This document shows positions 63,011 through 64,000 of a stretch of DNA of 64,000 nt, in pieces. Every line of letters starts with the position of its first letter. Within the stretch, counting starts at the first letter, position 1. The position numbers and the translations under genes were made by a program. The stretch is from Stenotrophomonas pavanii (GTDB taxonomy: Bacteria > Pseudomonadota > Gammaproteobacteria > Xanthomonadales > Xanthomonadaceae). The stretch covers positions 1 through 64,000 of the forward strand of contig NZ_FNFQ01000002.1 in the NCBI RefSeq assembly GCF_900101175.1, read 5' to 3'. Under the pieces are notes generated by a model. It worked only from the letters and a program-made list of their open reading frames with translations. It had not been told where the DNA came from and searched no databases.

Positions 63011-64000
63011 TCAGCCGGCCCGGCCCGCTGAGAGGGCTGGCCGATGCGCAGGGCGAGCGAGCAGCAGGTGCGAGACGCCGATCGAACGCTCGAGGAACCC
63101 GCCTTCGCAGTAAGCCAGGTAGAACTCCCACATCCGGCAGAAGCGGGCGTCGAAGCCCTGCGCCTGCACGCTCGGCAGCTGCGCCAGGAAACGCTGCCTC
63201 CAGGCCCGCAGCGTCAGTGCGTAGGAGTGCCCGAAGTCCTGCTGCGCGATCAGCTGCAGGTCGCTGGCACGGGTCTTGGCCGCCAGGATCGCATTGATCG
63301 ACGGAATGAAGCTGCCGGGGAACACATAGCGCTTGATGTAGTCGACGCTGCGCCGGGCCTGCTCGTAGCGATGGTCCTCGATGGTGATGGCCTGCAGCAG
63401 GGCCACGCCGTCCGGCTTCAGCAGCCGCTGCAGCGTGGCCATGTAGGTGTCCAGGTACTCCGCGCCGATGGCTTCGATCATCTCGATCGAGACCAGCTTG
63501 TCGTACTGGCCCTGCAGGTCGCGGTAGTCCTGCATCAACAGCGTGACGCGGTCCTGCAGGCCGGCGGCGCGCACGCGCTCGGCGGCCAGTGCATGCTGTT
63601 CGGCAGAAATCGTGGTGGTGGTGACATGGCAGCCGTAGTGCTGCGCCGCATGCACGGCAAAGCCTCCCCAGCCGGTGCCGATCTCGACCACGCGGTCGCC
63701 GGGCTTCAGCGCCAGCTGTTGGCAGATGCGGTCCAGCTTGCGCCGCGACGCCACCTCCAGCGGTTCGTCTTCGTCGTCGAACAGGGCCGAGGAATACATC
63801 AGGTCCGGCGACAGGAACAGCGCGAAGAAATCGTTGCCGAGGTCGTAGTGCGCGGCGATGTTGCGGCGGCTGCCTTCCCGGCTGTTGCGGCGCAGGCGGT
63901 TCCAGCCGCGCAGCAGCCAGCCTCCCACGCGCGCCGGCCCGTGTTCCATGCCGTCGAGCAGATCGCGGTTGCGCACCAGCAGGCGGATCAATGCCACCAG
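63011..64000 (-). CDS. Cyclopropane-fatty-acyl-phospholipid synthase-like, partial
   Basis: The last 329 codons of a CFA-family enzyme; the N-terminus lies beyond the right edge, since a full protein has roughly 60-90 more residues. SAM motif 'VVEIGTGWGGFAVHAAQHYG', 'NIAAHYDLGNDFFALFLSPD' and 'MYSSALFDDEDEPLEVASRR', then 'DKLVSIEMIEAIGAEYLDTY' and 'YIKRYVFPGSFIPSINAILA'. It should methylate unsaturated phospholipid chains. Upstream partners (often DUF1365, an FAD oxidoreductase and a sigma-E/ChrR pair) would be outside the window. Confidence 0.93.
   Translation of the reverse strand: MVALIRLLVRNRDLLDGMEHGPARVGGWLLRGWNRLRRNSREGSRRNIAAHYDLGNDFFALFLSPDLMYSSALFDDEDEPLEVASRRKLDRICQQLALKPGDRVVEIGTGWGGFAVHAAQHYGCHVTTTTISAEQHALAAERVRAAGLQDRVTLLMQDYRDLQGQYDKLVSIEMIEAIGAEYLDTYMATLQRLLKPDGVALLQAITIEDHRYEQARRSVDYIKRYVFPGSFIPSINAILAAKTRASDLQLIAQQDFGHSYALTLRAWRQRFLAQLPSVQAQGFDARFCRMWEFYLAYCEGGFLERSIGVSHLLLARPAHRPALSAGRAG

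Overview
The window reads as chromosome from a high-GC gammaproteobacterium of the Xanthomonadaceae, most likely Stenotrophomonas (S. maltophilia complex). The case rests on gene order (tandem flagellins after flgL, cheV next to flgB and flgA, a chromosomal APH(6)-type kinase, the hmuTUV-type locus) and on many palindromic repeats that begin with GTAG or end with CTAC, like the SMAG repeats described in S. maltophilia. I see no rRNA, tRNA, insertion sequence, prophage or CRISPR array.

Region 1 (1-15.5 kb) is a flagellar block. On the minus strand, in transcription order, lie cheV, then flgB-C-D-E-F-G-H-I-J-K-L, then two tandem flagellin genes; the left one runs off the window. On the plus strand, diverging from cheV, lie flgA, flgM and flgN. 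Near-consensus sigma-54 sites precede flgB, flgG and flgA. Sigma-28 sites precede the complete flagellin gene, flgM and a distant chemoreceptor gene at 26.3 kb. This gives a readable middle/late hierarchy, with the anti-sigma factor FlgM under the sigma it inhibits.

Region 2 (15.5-26.4 kb) is signalling: a soluble PAS histidine kinase, a membrane PAS kinase coupled to a GGDEF-EAL-receiver protein whose enzymatic motifs look dead, a large intact-looking PAS-GGDEF-EAL protein, and the chemoreceptor. A seven-copy, ~85-bp tandem array of GTAG palindromes fills the gap between two convergent signalling genes.

Region 3 (26.5-46 kb) is mostly housekeeping: hflD-mnmA-nudJ, clpS and clpA split by a streptomycin-kinase-like gene, infA-aat and a FemAB-like gene, a frameshifted peptidoglycan amidase of lower GC, trxB, then ftsK, a transglutaminase-like gene, lolA and rarA.

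Region 4 (46-52.2 kb) is a probable Fur-regulated heme/iron operon: esterase, YncE-like propeller, HmuT, HmuU and HmuV.

Region 5 (52.2-64 kb) carries a second EF-G with an unusual 460-bp leader (promoter, short ORF, intrinsic terminator, second tiny ORF with a strong ribosome site, possible pseudoknot), a small AT-hook protein, SapC, a Bvg/Evg-like phosphorelay pair, and the 3' part of a lipid-modification operon (CFA-like methyltransferases, DUF2878, DUF1295, lipocalin) that continues past the right edge.

The most novel-looking element is the EF-G paralogue leader. Next come the tandem GTAG array and the degenerate GGDEF-EAL-receiver protein.
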